30,361 nucleotides of DNA from an uncultured Bacilli bacterium. GTDB taxonomy: Bacteria; Bacillota_I; Bacilli_A; RF39; UBA660. The DNA is taken from positions 1 through 30,361 of the forward strand of contig CANQHB010000002.1 of assembly GCA_947623755.1 (NCBI GenBank), read 5' to 3'. Below, in pieces: positions 1 to 7,130 of the stretch. Position 1 is the first letter of the stretch, and each line of letters begins with the position of its first letter. A model generated the notes under the pieces. The model had not been told where the DNA came from. It did not search any database and was given only the letters and a program-made list of their open reading frames with translations. A program made the translations under genes and the position numbers.

Positions 1-29
1 ATTCGTAAAATAAATAATTATATACGATA

Positions 30-58
30 TTTACTTATTCGAAAAATAAAGGTATAAT
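30..58 (+). promoter_or_regulatory. Sigma-A promoter of the pilin-like gene pair
   Basis: A TTTACT -35 (30-35) and a perfect TATAAT -10 (53-58) are separated by 17 nt. The expected start near 65 lies just before the AGGTGA ribosome-binding site of the first gene, so the two pilin-like genes probably start a transcript here. Confidence 0.6.
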
Positions 59-83
59 ATTTAAGTAAAGTAGGTGAAGCAAT

Positions 84-533
84 TTGAAAAAGGGTTTTGC
101 TTTATTAGAGACAATTATTGTAATTACTTTTTTGGCGGTTGCTTTAATTCTTTTATATAATACTTTTATTGGGATGGTAGTTAATAATAAAAATAATATT
201 TTATATGATGACGTGGCTAATATTTATAAAACTTATTATGTAAAAGAATACTTAGAATTAAAGGAATTAAATAGTATTTTAGGGGATAATCAAATAAAAG
301 AAATAACTTGTGAAGAATTAGGAAATACGGGCTGTAGCAAGTTGGTTAATAGTTTTAAAATAGTTAAAATGTATATAACAAAATATAATTTAGAAGATTA
401 TGATAAAACGAAATACGAAGAAAAGTTAAACAATTATATTAAAAGTTTAACTTATAAAGATAAGGATAAATATCGCTTAATTGTGGAATATCCAGACAAT
501 AGTTTTGCAAGTATTAGTTGGGATGGTGAGTGA
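84..533 (+). CDS. Type IV pilin-like (pseudopilin) protein
   Basis: 149 residues from a TTG start with AGGTGA six bases upstream. The N-terminus is a short basic leader followed by G-FALLE and about 20 hydrophobic residues. This is the class III prepilin pattern: leader peptidase would cut after the glycine, leaving Phe1 and Glu5. The rest is a soluble, lysine- and tyrosine-rich domain with two cysteines (around residues 74 and 83). Such proteins form the shaft of type IV pili, type II secretion pseudopili or competence (Com) pili in the envelope. The next gene is also pilin-like and starts three bases after this stop, so the two are probably co-translated. No assembly ATPase, platform protein or prepilin peptidase lies in the window. 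The exact role (competence or pilus minor subunit) is open. Confidence 0.7.
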   Translation: MKKGFALLETIIVITFLAVALILLYNTFIGMVVNNKNNILYDDVANIYKTYYVKEYLELKELNSILGDNQIKEITCEELGNTGCSKLVNSFKIVKMYITKYNLEDYDKTKYEEKLNNYIKSLTYKDKDKYRLIVEYPDNSFASISWDGE

Positions 534-535
534 TT

Positions 536-1054
536 TTGAATAAAAAAGGTGTAACCATTCTAGAGTTACTTATAAGTATTACTTTAGTCGGGGTGGTCGT
601 GTTATTGCTTTTAAGACTTACGATTTCGTTAGGTAATATTAATAATGATACAACTTATGCGTCAAGTGATGAGATTAATAGAACAACAATTATTAAGAAT
701 ATCGAGACCGAGTTATTAAAAAGAAAATTAAAAGGACTAGAAATTATTACTGTCAACGAATTAAAAATTAAGTGGATGATGGAAGATAATACCGAAGAGA
801 CTTTAATAGTAAGAGAAAAAGAATTGGAATTTAAGGGAGAGGTTTATCCTTTAGAAAGTAAAGAGGCCACGTACCAATTGTGCCCTAGTTATAGCTATAC
901 TTTAATAGATAATGATTATTATGAAGTAAATATAACAATTCCAGTTTTAATTAAAGGAGTAAATACTACCGAAAAAGATGATATAGTAATAGATTATTTA
1001 GCATTAATAAAAGAGGGGAATAATTATCCCGATAGTTATGTTTGTACTAAATAA
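536..1054 (+). CDS. Type IV pilin-like (pseudopilin) protein
   Basis: 172 residues from TTG 536, which has GGTGAG six bases upstream, the same spacing as its neighbour. An in-frame GTG at 530 overlaps that ribosome-binding site and is less likely. The N-terminus has the prepilin signature: basic leader, then G-VTILE and a hydrophobic helix of about 20 residues, with Glu at mature position 5. The remainder looks like a beta-rich soluble domain with two cysteines near the C-terminus (in QLCPSYSY and at SYVCTK). It probably works with the upstream pseudopilin in one pilus or pseudopilus. Its 3' end overlaps the convergent ylbJ-like gene by 8 bp, and no terminator separates them. Confidence 0.7.
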   Translation: MNKKGVTILELLISITLVGVVVLLLLRLTISLGNINNDTTYASSDEINRTTIIKNIETELLKRKLKGLEIITVNELKIKWMMEDNTEETLIVREKELEFKGEVYPLESKEATYQLCPSYSYTLIDNDYYEVNITIPVLIKGVNTTEKDDIVIDYLALIKEGNNYPDSYVCTK

Positions 1055-1955
1055 TTATAATAAAGAAAAGACTAATCATGGTTTGCATAAGACGACCTTT
1101 AAAATAATTAGAATAATTAAGAGAAGTATCTTCTAAAATAGATTTTATTTGAGTATGAATACTAAGACCACTAAAAGAAATAATTAAAATAGCGATTATT
1201 TCTTTTAGTTTTAAAGAAACTGGATTAGTAGTTAAAAGGTTTAGACCATTAGTTATTTCAAAAAAACCGGCAATAAGGGTTTTAATAGTACTATTTAAAG
1301 GGAAAATATTAGTTATGATATAAGTTAAAAGCATGTAAAAAACAATAGTACCAAGAATAATTAGTAAAGTATTAATACTTTTAGAAATACTTTTGGTTAG
1401 AGTAGAACTAAGATTAGACTTAAGAGGTTTTAAAGTATTGGTAGATATAGGTGGGGCTTTAAAACGAATTAGAAAAGCAATAATAATATTACTAAAGTAG
1501 TGAATAAGAATTATTTTAAGAGTAGTAGAGAAGGGAAAAATTAAGCTTAACATTGCTAATAAAAATAAAGGATTAGAAAAATAGGTAAAGTATAAATAAT
1601 GATTAGCTTCTTCGGGGGTAAGATAATTTTGGGAAACAAGATTAGTTAAAATATAAGCTTGAGAGGGAGTACCACTTAAAAGACACATAATAAAGACATA
1701 GGAAGAAATACCACTCGTACGGAAGATAAGCGGAAAAAAGTTGTGAAACAGATGATAAAAAAGATGAGGAACATTTAGAGATATTAGCAGGTCATTTAAA
1801 ATAAACATGGGAAATAAAGAAGGAAAAACCCGAGTAAAAAAGAGGTCTATCGCACTTTTTATAGTACTCATAATGGCACTATTATGGGTAAAAATAAAAA
1901 TTAGGCTGATAAAACAGATTAAACAAAAAGTAAAGTTAAGACATTTTTCTTTCAT
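1047..1955 (-). CDS. ylbJ: YlbJ-like integral membrane protein (nucleoside-recognition/Gate family)
   Basis: 302 residues, almost entirely hydrophobic, with about seven to eight predicted membrane segments. Features typical of the sporulation membrane protein YlbJ are an N-terminal segment followed by FFTRVFPSLFPMFI, then a GTPSQAYI loop, then a PEEANHYLYFTYFSNPLF stretch that recalls the gate motif. Bacillus YlbJ (about 400 residues) is under SigE control and needed for spore heat resistance; this protein is about 100 residues shorter. The neighbouring plus-strand gene is the SepM/YlbL protease, and ylbJ and ylbL are also close in Bacillus, which supports the call. The ribosome-binding site is weak (only AAGAG upstream). 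It could instead be a general nucleoside-recognition-domain transporter. The sporulation role is inferred. Confidence 0.65.
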   Translation of the reverse strand: MKEKCLNFTFCLICFISLIFIFTHNSAIMSTIKSAIDLFFTRVFPSLFPMFILNDLLISLNVPHLFYHLFHNFFPLIFRTSGISSYVFIMCLLSGTPSQAYILTNLVSQNYLTPEEANHYLYFTYFSNPLFLLAMLSLIFPFSTTLKIILIHYFSNIIIAFLIRFKAPPISTNTLKPLKSNLSSTLTKSISKSINTLLIILGTIVFYMLLTYIITNIFPLNSTIKTLIAGFFEITNGLNLLTTNPVSLKLKEIIAILIISFSGLSIHTQIKSILEDTSLNYSNYFKGRLMQTMISLFFIIII

Positions 1956-1996
1956 ATAAAGGCTCTTTTCGTGATATAATTTAAGAGGTGATAATT

Positions 1997-3004
1997 ATGA
2001 TTAATAAAATATATGATTATGGAAAAAATTTTATTAAAGAGAACTATAAAAGTTTAATAATATTATTAGTGATTTTTTTATTGTTTACGATTGAACTTCC
2101 TTATTCAATTTATACCCCGGGTGGGGCCGTAGATTTAAATAAAAGAATAACGATAGAGGGAGAATATGAGACAAAAGGGTCATTTAATATGGCTTATGTT
2201 TCGATGGTTAGAGGGTCAATTCCTTTTCTTTTGTTATCGAAAGTTATGCCCGACTGGGATATCGTCAAAAAAGAAGATATAACTTACCAGGGAGAAAATA
2301 TGGACGAAATGATGGCGAGAGAAAGACTTTATTTAAAAGAATCACAAGACGCGGCCATTATTAATGCTTATCAAAAAGCTAATAAAGAACTTAAAATTAC
2401 GAAAACTAATAATAATGTTAGTTTAATAAGTGAAGAAGCAAAGACCAATTTAAAAGTTGGGGATAAGATTCTAGAAGTTAAGGGAAAGACTATTAATTCT
2501 TTAGAAGAATTGCAAGAAATAGTCGGAGCTTTAAAAGAAGGAGAAAAAGTCGATTTAAAAGTTCAAAGAAATAAAAAAGAAATTGAAGCTTATGCGACAA
2601 CTTTTAAGACAACTGATGGTATCAAAATAGGGGTGGGTTTAGTGACTACCTATGAATATCAGGAAGACCCTGAAGTGAAAATTGAGTCTAAAGCTAGTGA
2701 AATGGGAAGTTCGGGAGGCTTAATGATGAGCTTAACAATTTATAATAAGCTTACCAAAAATGATATTACAAAAGGCAAGAAAATAGTGGGAACTGGAACT
2801 ATTGATATATTAGGTAATGTTGGAGAAATCGGCGGAGTTAAATATAAACTATTGGGGGCAGTTAAAAATAAAGCAGATATCTTTATGTGTCCTTTAGAAA
2901 ATTATCAGGAAGCCAAAAAAATTGCCGAAGAGAGAAACTTTAAAATAAAAATAATTAGTGTTGCAACTTTTGATGAAGCGATTACTAAACTAGAACAAAT
3001 ATAA
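1997..3004 (+). CDS. ylbL: SepM/YlbL-type PDZ and Lon-like (S16) serine protease
   Basis: 335 residues from ATG 1997, which has AGAGGTG upstream; the in-frame GTG at 1988 lies inside that site. Residues 19-33 form one membrane anchor, followed by the SIYTPGGAVDL motif typical of the family. Residues about 135-205 form a PDZ domain (KVGDKILEVKG) and residues about 210-335 a Lon-type protease domain. The Ser-Lys dyad is visible: Ser239 in MGSSGGL and Lys284 in GGVKYKLLGA, matching the GxSxG and GGxKxK motifs of Lon. YlbL/SepM proteases sit outside the membrane; SepM processes a competence peptide in streptococci and YlbL acts in DNA-damage checkpoint recovery in Bacillus. An extended -10 (TGATATAAT, 1972-1980) lies just upstream. 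The substrate here is unknown. Confidence 0.88.
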   Translation: MINKIYDYGKNFIKENYKSLIILLVIFLLFTIELPYSIYTPGGAVDLNKRITIEGEYETKGSFNMAYVSMVRGSIPFLLLSKVMPDWDIVKKEDITYQGENMDEMMARERLYLKESQDAAIINAYQKANKELKITKTNNNVSLISEEAKTNLKVGDKILEVKGKTINSLEELQEIVGALKEGEKVDLKVQRNKKEIEAYATTFKTTDGIKIGVGLVTTYEYQEDPEVKIESKASEMGSSGGLMMSLTIYNKLTKNDITKGKKIVGTGTIDILGNVGEIGGVKYKLLGAVKNKADIFMCPLENYQEAKKIAEERNFKIKIISVATFDEAITKLEQI

Positions 3005-3020
3005 TTCTAGTTTTTTATTT
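2987..3020 (+). terminator. Rho-independent terminator after ylbL
   Basis: A 9-bp stem AAACTAGAA (2987-2995) with TTCTAGTTT (3005-3013) is followed by a T-run. It includes the stop codon of the protease gene. Confidence 0.75.
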
Positions 3021-3047
3021 GCTAATTTGGGTGGAATGTGTTAAAAT
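3019..3047 (+). promoter_or_regulatory. Sigma-A promoter of the TPR gene
   Basis: TTGCTA (3019-3024) and TAAAAT (3042-3047) with a 17-nt spacer. A TG at 3038-3039 adds an imperfect extended -10. Confidence 0.45.
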
Positions 3048-3073
3048 AGGTAAAGATTTTAGAGGTGGCTTTA

Positions 3074-4174
3074 ATGGCTAATTTTAAAGAACTTATTGAT
3101 AAATTAAAATATTTACTTAGTAAATATAGGTATGAATCAGTAAAAGATATGATTGCACAATATCCGAAAGTACCAAATAATGCAGAAATTTATGCGATAT
3201 ATGGGGTGGCTTTAATTAAGTTAAATGATAAAAGAGGTTTAGAATATTTAAAATTAGCTCTTAAATTGAATAGATTTGTTAGTTTTAAGTTTACCGTTGC
3301 GATATATTTATTTCATCATCATTTATATGATTTAGCTTTACCAATTTTAATAGATTTAGTAGATTTAGGATATGATAAACCTTTTGTATATTATTATTTA
3401 GCTAGGTCATATATGAAAGTGGGAGAGTATGCTAAGGCTTATCATTATTTTGAAATTGCTCGCAAGTTGATTTCCAATGAAGAAATAAAGGAAAGTATTA
3501 AAAATAAAGAAAAATTAATAGATGAATACTATCAAGAAGGTAAATTTATAAGAATTAGTGGTGAGAGTTACCAAAAACTTGGGAAGAAAATAGTACCGGG
3601 ATTAATTGTTTATTTAAAAAAAGATGCTCCTTATAAAAATACCGTACCTTATTTAGTCGTGGCAACCCAAGATAACGAAGTATATGGGGCTTCCTTAACG
3701 GTGTTAAATTTAAATATATATGATATTACACCGGAAGCTAATTCGGGAGGCTTAAATAGTAGTGTTACCGGAAATATGGTCAAATTTAACGTTTGGGAAA
3801 TAGAAGATATTATATCCCAAGTAGATAGTAATAATTTATATTATGCGATATATAATTTACTTTTGTATTATGCAAGAATACCTAAGGAAAAGTTGGGGAT
3901 GGAACAACAATTTTTAGCCCAAAAAATGAGGGATAAGTTACAAATTGGAGATGTCTTTACAATACTTAATTTAAAAAATGGGCATATAGAATATTATTAT
4001 CTAAATGATAAAAAAGAAGATAGCTATGTTGCTTATAGGTTAGAAGTAAATGACGGCATTTTTAAAAATACTGGGGAAATTACAGAAATACCAAGAAGCA
4101 AAATAGTCTTGGAAGTAATACCTTTAAAAAGAAGAATAAAAAAAGAGATTTTAATAAAACAAAGAACTAAATAA
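3074..4174 (+). CDS. TPR-repeat protein of unknown function
   Basis: 366 residues from ATG 3074, placed behind AGAGGTGG; the in-frame GTG at 3065 is part of that site. The first about 150 residues are helical repeats of the TPR type (AEIYAIYGVALIKLND, FVYYYLARSYMKVGEYAKAYHYFEIARK). The C-terminal half (about 165-366) is a predicted mixed alpha/beta domain that I do not recognise. There is no signal peptide, so it should be cytoplasmic. It has its own promoter and a terminator overlapping its stop, so it is monocistronic. TPR proteins usually mediate protein contacts; no partner is indicated by the neighbours. It replaces ylbM at the position seen in Bacillus, but there is no similarity I can see. 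Confidence 0.6.
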   Translation: MANFKELIDKLKYLLSKYRYESVKDMIAQYPKVPNNAEIYAIYGVALIKLNDKRGLEYLKLALKLNRFVSFKFTVAIYLFHHHLYDLALPILIDLVDLGYDKPFVYYYLARSYMKVGEYAKAYHYFEIARKLISNEEIKESIKNKEKLIDEYYQEGKFIRISGESYQKLGKKIVPGLIVYLKKDAPYKNTVPYLVVATQDNEVYGASLTVLNLNIYDITPEANSGGLNSSVTGNMVKFNVWEIEDIISQVDSNNLYYAIYNLLLYYARIPKEKLGMEQQFLAQKMRDKLQIGDVFTILNLKNGHIEYYYLNDKKEDSYVAYRLEVNDGIFKNTGEITEIPRSKIVLEVIPLKRRIKKEILIKQRTK

Positions 4175-4185
4175 TAGTTCTTTTT
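4161..4185 (+). terminator. Rho-independent terminator after the TPR gene
   Basis: AAAGAACTA (4161-4169) pairs with TAGTTCTTT (4175-4183), with a 5-nt loop and trailing Ts. It spans the stop codon. Confidence 0.75.
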
Positions 4186-4190
4186 ATATG

Positions 4191-4214
4191 GAAAAAATCC
4201 CTTAAAAAGGGATT
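4191..4214 (-). terminator. Rho-independent terminator of the tRNA pair
   Basis: Stem AATCCCTT/AAGGGATT (4196-4203 with 4207-4214). On the minus strand it is followed by a U-run, directly downstream of tRNA-Leu. Confidence 0.75.
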
Positions 4215-4224
4215 AATTATCAAG

Positions 4225-4309
4225 TGGTGCACCTGAAGGGACTTGAACCCCCATGGAATTATCCGCTAGATCCTAAGTCTAGTGCGTCTACCAATTCCGC
4301 CACAGGTGC
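4225..4309 (-). tRNA. tRNA-Leu (anticodon UAG)
   Basis: An 85-nt cloverleaf including an encoded CCA. The acceptor stem is GCACCTG/CAGGTGC and the discriminator is A. The leucine-type D-arm is GCGGAATTGGTAGACGC. The anticodon loop is CTTAGGA (anticodon TAG), there is a long class II variable arm, and the T-loop is TTCAAGT. It lies 6 nt downstream of the CAU tRNA and shares its promoter and terminator. Confidence 0.95.
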
Positions 4310-4315
4310 ATATAA

Positions 4316-4392
4316 TGGTGGACCTCGTAGGACTCGAACCTACGACCGCCCGGTTATGAGCCGGATGCTCTAACCAACTGAGCTAGAGGTCC
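4316..4392 (-). tRNA. tRNA with CAU anticodon, probably tRNA-Ile2 (lysidine type)
   Basis: A 77-nt cloverleaf including CCA. The acceptor stem is GGACCTC/GAGGTCC, the anticodon stem TCCGG/CCGGG and the anticodon loop CTCATAA (anticodon CAT). The T-arm is GTAGG-TTCGAGT-CCTAC. From memory, the GGACCT acceptor with this T-arm matches the tRNA-Ile2 of Gram-positive bacteria, in which C34 becomes lysidine to read AUA, better than elongator tRNA-Met (GGCGG-type acceptor). AUA is a common codon in these genes. An elongator Met identity is not excluded. Confidence 0.85.
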
Positions 4393-4400
4393 GTATTACC

Positions 4401-4429
4401 AATATATCATTATATACTTTTAAAGTCAA
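4401..4429 (-). promoter_or_regulatory. Promoter of the tRNA operon
   Basis: On the minus strand, TTGACT (4429-4424), a 17-nt spacer and TATATT (4406-4401) lie just upstream of the CAU tRNA. The expected start falls a few bases before the tRNA 5' end. Confidence 0.7.
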
Positions 4430-4458
4430 GACTTTTTCATATTTTTACAGGCTTAAAT

Positions 4459-4487
4459 TTGACAATAGAAAAAGAAAGTGCTATAAT
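4459..4487 (+). promoter_or_regulatory. Consensus sigma-A promoter of the paralogue pair
   Basis: A perfect TTGACA (4459-4464) and a perfect TATAAT (4482-4487) with a 17-nt spacer. The open frame of the next gene runs back through this promoter and uses its TTG as a false start. Confidence 0.88.
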
Positions 4488-4518
4488 ACCTTTTGGTTTT
4501 TTAAGGGGGTTATTAGTT

Positions 4519-5082
4519 ATGAATAAAAGAATGTTATTTATTTACATGCTAATTATGTTGGAAGCAAGATTATCTTTAGAGGACGCAAGTAAATTATTTG
4601 GAATACCGAAAGAAGAATTAGAAGAAAGAATACTAGCAAGAAAGGACTATCCTTATTTTTATATAGACGCCTTAAAATATTTAGTATATAGAGAATCATT
4701 ACTTCCTTCTTATAATAGGGCTAAAAGTTTATTTATGGGAAAATTACTATTAAAAAGACTACATAAAATTTTACATATCCCAGATTCACAAATGAGGAAA
4801 GAAGAGTTAGATAAATTTGTGAAAGTTTTAAGTGGTCCAGATTTAAAACATGTACTTTATCGAAAAATTGGGCCTTATAGTGAAGAAGATAAGAAATTAA
4901 TTCTTAGTTATAGACTTAAATATGCAGTTAGTAATAAAGAAATGTATGCAATATTTAAGATAAGACATGACCGCTTAGAAAAATGGGAAAATGAGCTAGA
5001 AGAAAGTAAATTAAAAACCCAATTAATTAATTTAAGAGATTATTTAAATAGTTGTTATTTTGAAGAACGGAGAAGATTATAA
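4519..5082 (+). CDS. Unknown helical protein, first of two tandem paralogues
   Basis: 187 residues from ATG 4519, which has AAGGGGG nine bases upstream. The frame is open from 4459, but that part is the promoter. I do not recognise the family. The protein is predicted all-helical, basic, and without signal or membrane segments. Near the N-terminus LSLEDASKLFGIPKEEL looks like a helix-turn-helix. A second such segment is near residues 140-165 (SNKEMYAIFKIRHDRLEKW). It is clearly paralogous to the next gene: shared patterns include MNK, LIMLE-RLSL--ASKLF, GP-LK and a Y-EE-K-IL-YRLKY block. Its stop overlaps the next start by one base (TAATG), so the two are translationally coupled. DNA or RNA binding is a guess from the helix-turn-helix look. 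Confidence 0.6.
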   Translation: MNKRMLFIYMLIMLEARLSLEDASKLFGIPKEELEERILARKDYPYFYIDALKYLVYRESLLPSYNRAKSLFMGKLLLKRLHKILHIPDSQMRKEELDKFVKVLSGPDLKHVLYRKIGPYSEEDKKLILSYRLKYAVSNKEMYAIFKIRHDRLEKWENELEESKLKTQLINLRDYLNSCYFEERRRL

Positions 5083-5657
5083 TGAATAAAAAATTAGTTT
5101 ATGTGATGGGATTAATAATGTTGGAGTGTAGGTTATCCTTAGATACCGCTTCTAAGTTATTTAGAGTAGATAAAAATACTTTAGAAGTTAATTTAAAAGA
5201 AGTTTTTAAAGGTAATTATTTTTTAGCTAAAAGTATTGATTATTTAATGTATTATGAAAGTTTTGCCCATTTAAATGAAGATAAGGGAAAATTTAAAGCC
5301 GTACTTTTAATTAATAGATTTTATAAAATAGAGCAAATAAAAGACGCTAATTTAAGAAGAGAATTATTAAATCGCTATATGGCCGATTTAGAAGGACCAA
5401 ATCTTAAAGATATTGATTTTCAAAAAGGGATTTATACCGAAGAAGAAAGGTATAAAATATTAAAATATCGGTTAAAGTATCGGTTATCGGGAGAAGACAT
5501 ACGAAAAACGTTAGGAGTTAAACATGCGGCTTTAGCAAGTTGGGAAGCTAATTTAACAGACCAAGATTTAAAGATAAGATTAGAAATTTTAAGAGAACAT
5601 TTAACCGAAAATTATCGCAAAAAAATGAGAAGAGAAAGAAGACTGCAAAATAATTAA
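5082..5657 (+). CDS. Unknown helical protein, second of two tandem paralogues
   Basis: 191 residues, starting at the ATG that overlaps the previous stop. It has the same layout as its neighbour: an N-terminal helix-turn-helix-like segment (LSLDTASKLFRVDKNTLE), a helical middle, then a second such segment (LSGEDIRKTLGVKHAALASW) and a basic tail rich in R and K (KKMRRERR). The basic tail and duplicated helix-turn-helix look suggest nucleic-acid binding. Sequence divergence between the copies is substantial, so the duplication is old and both copies appear maintained. A terminator overlaps the stop. The function is unknown. Confidence 0.6.
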   Translation: MNKKLVYVMGLIMLECRLSLDTASKLFRVDKNTLEVNLKEVFKGNYFLAKSIDYLMYYESFAHLNEDKGKFKAVLLINRFYKIEQIKDANLRRELLNRYMADLEGPNLKDIDFQKGIYTEEERYKILKYRLKYRLSGEDIRKTLGVKHAALASWEANLTDQDLKIRLEILREHLTENYRKKMRRERRLQNN

Positions 5658-5669
5658 AGTCTTTTTTTC
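5639..5669 (+). terminator. Rho-independent terminator after the paralogue pair
   Basis: AAGACT (5639-5644) pairs with AGTCTT (5658-5663) and is followed by seven Ts. Confidence 0.65.
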
Positions 5670-5698
5670 TTGCAAAAAGGTGAGGTTTATATTATACT
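5670..5698 (+). promoter_or_regulatory. Sigma-A promoter upstream of the Xer operon
   Basis: TTGCAA (5670-5675), a 17-nt spacer and TATACT (5693-5698). It lies 20 nt before the start of the next gene. Confidence 0.6.
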
Positions 5699-5718
5699 TT
5701 TAGGTAGGAGTGATAATA

Positions 5719-6183
5719 ATGGAAAATAAATATTATTTAGCAGTAGTAACCAAACCAAATAATTATTTTCCAATTAATTTAGGAGATTTAAGTATAGCTA
5801 ATAACTATAATACAGATGATTTAGCTTTAATAGATAAATTTACTTTACAATATCGGGAACAGGAAATAAAAGAGGCAATTAGAGACGCTAATTTACTAGA
5901 GATTAAAGATGATATGCCGTTGGTAGTTATTTATTATGAAAAAAAAGTGGTAAGAGCGATACCGGCTTTAACAAAAGACATTGATTTTGATATGTGGCAA
6001 GTTATTAAAGAAAACTTTTTAGATAAGAATTTTAAGAATAAAATATTTAATTTTTTAAATAACAAAATTGATACATTAGATAATTTAAAAAGAGCGGATA
6101 ATTTAAATGATTTTATAAAAATTATTAGTGAATTACCATATATTATTCAAAGAAAGTTGTATTTTTATTTATATGAAAAATAA
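5719..6183 (+). CDS. Conserved-looking protein of unknown function upstream of xer
   Basis: 154 residues from ATG 5719, which has AGGAG eight bases upstream; the in-frame GTG at 5710 belongs to that site. I do not recognise a family. The first half looks alpha/beta (YYLAVVTKPN at the start, MPLVVIYYEKKVVRAIPAL in the middle) and the second half is helical and lysine/asparagine-rich. There is no signal peptide or membrane segment. Its last 11 bases overlap the start of the Xer recombinase gene, so the pair is probably translated together. It may therefore be an accessory of the recombinase, but only the overlap supports this. Confidence 0.55.
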   Translation: MENKYYLAVVTKPNNYFPINLGDLSIANNYNTDDLALIDKFTLQYREQEIKEAIRDANLLEIKDDMPLVVIYYEKKVVRAIPALTKDIDFDMWQVIKENFLDKNFKNKIFNFLNNKIDTLDNLKRADNLNDFIKIISELPYIIQRKLYFYLYEK

Positions 6184-7069
6184 TTATCAAAGTTATGTAG
6201 AATCTTTTTTAGATTATATAGTGTATGAGCTAGGTTATGCAATAAAGACTAGAGAAACTTATGAAGAAAATTTAAAAAATTATCAGAAATTTTTAGATAC
6301 TTATAAAATTAATTTTAAAGTAATTACGAAAGATGAAGCCAATAAATATAAGGCTTATTTAATCCAGCATAAATATCAAAATAAAACAGCTTCTTTAAAT
6401 TTAAGTGCAGTTAGGTCTTTTTATAATTATTTAGAAGAAATAAAAGTGGTTAGTCAAAACGTATTTTTAAGTATGCATAATCCAAAAGTTGAAAAGAAAT
6501 TACCGAATTTTTTAAAAGATAATGAGACAGCAAAACTTATTTTAGAAGATAAATCTTTAACGGGAATAGAAGCCCGAAATAATTTTATAATTGTTTTTTT
6601 ATATGCAACAGGGCTTCGGGTTAGCGAATTAGTTAGTTTAAAAGTTAGTGATTTAAATAGTGATTATACCATTAAAGTAATGGGTAAAGGAAGTAAAGAA
6701 CGAATTATATTTTATAAAGCTTGTTTAGCCGAATTAAACGATTATTTAAACCGCATTAGACCAGAGATTTTAGAGGGTAAGAAAAGTGAATATTTATTTG
6801 TAAGTAAAAGTGGGAAAGCCCTTACAACAAGAAGTGTGGAATTAATTGTTAAAAAATATGCGAATCAAAAAGAAATTAAAAGTAAAGTAACACCCCATAC
6901 TTTAAGACATACTTATGCAACAGATTTACTTAATAATGGAGCTGATATAAGAAGTGTGGGAGAATTACTAGGACATGAATCTTTAAGTACAACCCAAATA
7001 TATACGCATGTAACAACGGATAGATTAAAAAAAGTTTATAATAAAACTCATCCTCGGGCAAAAAATTAA
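6173..7069 (+). CDS. xerD: XerC/XerD-type tyrosine recombinase
   Basis: 298 residues from ATG 6173, the usual length for XerC/XerD. Residues 1-95 are the SAM-like core-binding domain. Residues about 110-295 are the catalytic domain with every active-site residue: Arg149 (ATGLRVSEL), Lys172 (MGKGSKER), His242 and Arg245 (HTLRHTYAT), His268 (LLGHES) and nucleophile Tyr277 (QIYTHVT). Xer proteins resolve chromosome dimers at dif sites or, as solitary forms, move integrative elements. No attachment sites or element genes flank it, so a housekeeping role is more likely. XerC and XerD cannot be told apart by eye. The start overlaps the upstream gene by 11 bp. An earlier in-frame ATG at 6128 has a poorer context and adds a non-conserved leader. 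Confidence 0.88.
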   Translation: MKNNYQSYVESFLDYIVYELGYAIKTRETYEENLKNYQKFLDTYKINFKVITKDEANKYKAYLIQHKYQNKTASLNLSAVRSFYNYLEEIKVVSQNVFLSMHNPKVEKKLPNFLKDNETAKLILEDKSLTGIEARNNFIIVFLYATGLRVSELVSLKVSDLNSDYTIKVMGKGSKERIIFYKACLAELNDYLNRIRPEILEGKKSEYLFVSKSGKALTTRSVELIVKKYANQKEIKSKVTPHTLRHTYATDLLNNGADIRSVGELLGHESLSTTQIYTHVTTDRLKKVYNKTHPRAKN

Positions 7070-7077
7070 AAAAGGGC

Positions 7078-7106
7078 TTGAGAAATTTAAAAAATGTATT
7101 TATAAT
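7078..7106 (+). promoter_or_regulatory. Sigma-A promoter
   Basis: TTGAGA (7078-7083), a 17-nt spacer and a perfect TATAAT (7101-7106). It lies 24 nt upstream of the exported-protein gene. Confidence 0.75.
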
Positions 7107-7130
7107 CAATATTAGGGAGGTATAGATAAA

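Noticed and set aside
4459..4518. 20-residue N-terminal extension of the first paralogue
   Set aside because: It consists of a perfect TTGACA/TATAAT promoter and the ribosome-binding site; the paralogue starts at the equivalent MNK.
6173..7069. Integrase of a mobile element ending at the tRNA genes
   Set aside because: No attachment-site duplication of a tRNA end, no excisionase or phage genes; XerC/D length and motifs fit a housekeeping enzyme better.
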